A stretch of 64,000 bases of DNA, taken from Pseudisothecium myosuroides (lineage: Eukaryota > Streptophyta > Bryopsida > Hypnales > Lembophyllaceae). The stretch is from NCBI GenBank assembly GCA_951799445.1, contig OX637290.1, positions 4,404,501-4,468,500 of the forward strand. Direction: 5' to 3'. The translations under genes and the position numbers were made by a program. A model generated the notes under the pieces. The model was not told the origin of the DNA and made no database searches. It was given only the letters and a program-made list of their open reading frames with translations. Shown in pieces: positions 63,261 through 64,000 of this stretch (position 1 is the first letter of the stretch; the number at the start of each line of letters is the position of its first letter).

Positions 63261-64000
63261 ACTGGAGTTTTTTTGTTTTTTTATTTGCCATTGTAAAATT
63301 TGCAATTTCTGATTTCATATTTGCAATCAAATTAGCTTTAGAAATTTGCCAATCACCACTCAGACAAAATTCAAATCCTTCTCCACATAAATATAGAGCC
63401 TTGCATGTTTAGAAATTTGGCATGACTGTTGAATGTCATGTTAAGATTCACCTTCAAACAATAGAATGCAAAGAAGATTTCTTCCTACAAATTTTATTGC
63501 AATTTGAAGGCGACGAAGTTGAAATCTAGTTAAAAATTCCTTGCAACCCTTCACCCCGGAGTGTGCGGTCATTGGGCGATGATACAAAAAAATTTGTTTT
63601 CATCACAATTGCATTGGTAGTTGAATTGTGTGGTTAGTGTTCGGTAATTAATTGGAGGGTTTGTTGTGTGGTTTTTGGATTTAGAGGGCAATTTTTACAT
63701 TTATTCTTGGTTGATGCAATAAGGGGGTCAATCCTCTCTGAATGATGATGAAAAGCTTGACGATAATTTTCTTCAAGTGTAAACTTCTTTCTTTTGTATT
63801 ATATTGTAGTTTTGTTATATGATACGTAAGATAAATATGCCTATTACCAAGCAAATTTGCTAACTAGGTACCTTGGAGAAGCTATTTGTCAACTTATGTT
63901 GATTTTTTAGAGATTGTTGAGAAGTTTGAGAGGAGCCATTGCAAGTAGAAAGTTTACTTGCAAGGAGATTGATAGTTCAATTGCTTATTTAGTATATTTC
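63261..64000. other. AT-rich DNA upstream of the agmatine deiminase gene
   Basis: Distal promoter or intergenic sequence. No other gene start is visible before the window ends. Confidence 0.5.

Noticed and set aside
63045..63305. N-terminal extension of agmatine deiminase
   Set aside because: The frame is open upstream but holds no ATG before the chosen start, and family members begin close to the YMPAEW motif.

Overview
This is AT-rich, intron-bearing nuclear DNA from a land plant. I find two well-supported protein genes, one near each end and both on the minus strand. About 47 kb between them holds no gene I can support and is packed with short non-autonomous transposons, many inserted into one another. 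Plant origin rests on an agmatine deiminase with a plant-type exon layout and plant-type miniature elements (Stowaway-like and Emigrant/pogo-like ends). The long tandem array of 34-residue TPR exons resembles families I recall from mosses, so a bryophyte or other seed-free plant is my preferred but unproven guess.

Gene 1 (5305-11088, minus) encodes a predicted 633-residue protein. It has a helical, Ser-rich N-terminal exon, then eleven consecutive exons of exactly 102 bp, each coding one 34-residue tetratricopeptide (TPR) repeat with every intron in phase 2, then a partial twelfth repeat and a charged tail. Gene 2 (59017-63044, minus) encodes a predicted 428-residue agmatine deiminase of the arginine-decarboxylase route to putrescine. 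It has ten exons, an intact His224/Asp226/Cys365 active site, one probable GC-AG intron and a tandem repeat in intron 1. The two genes show no operon-like or functional link.

The rest is mostly transposons. The dominant group has TTAA at both ends and termini beginning CC (for example TTAACCCCTAAAGGACC), the hallmark of piggyBac-like elements. At least six end-sequence families occur (called A, B, C, D, F and G here), some 230 bp long and others about 900 bp, none with a transposase. They often abut and share a single TTAA, and one about 930-bp copy sits inside another. Also present are TA-flanked elements (three Emigrant/pogo-like, one Stowaway-like, one 1.17-kb unclassified), TTA/TAA-flanked Harbinger-like elements, short poly(A) retroposons, a roughly 2.5-kb degenerate satellite-like array (35.8-38.3 kb), a GC-rich island (29.5-29.9 kb) and a perfect palindrome next to an 80-bp AT run (50.2-50.6 kb).

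All exon boundaries come from splice-site and reading-frame logic by eye, and all element families from direct comparison inside this window. No database search was possible.
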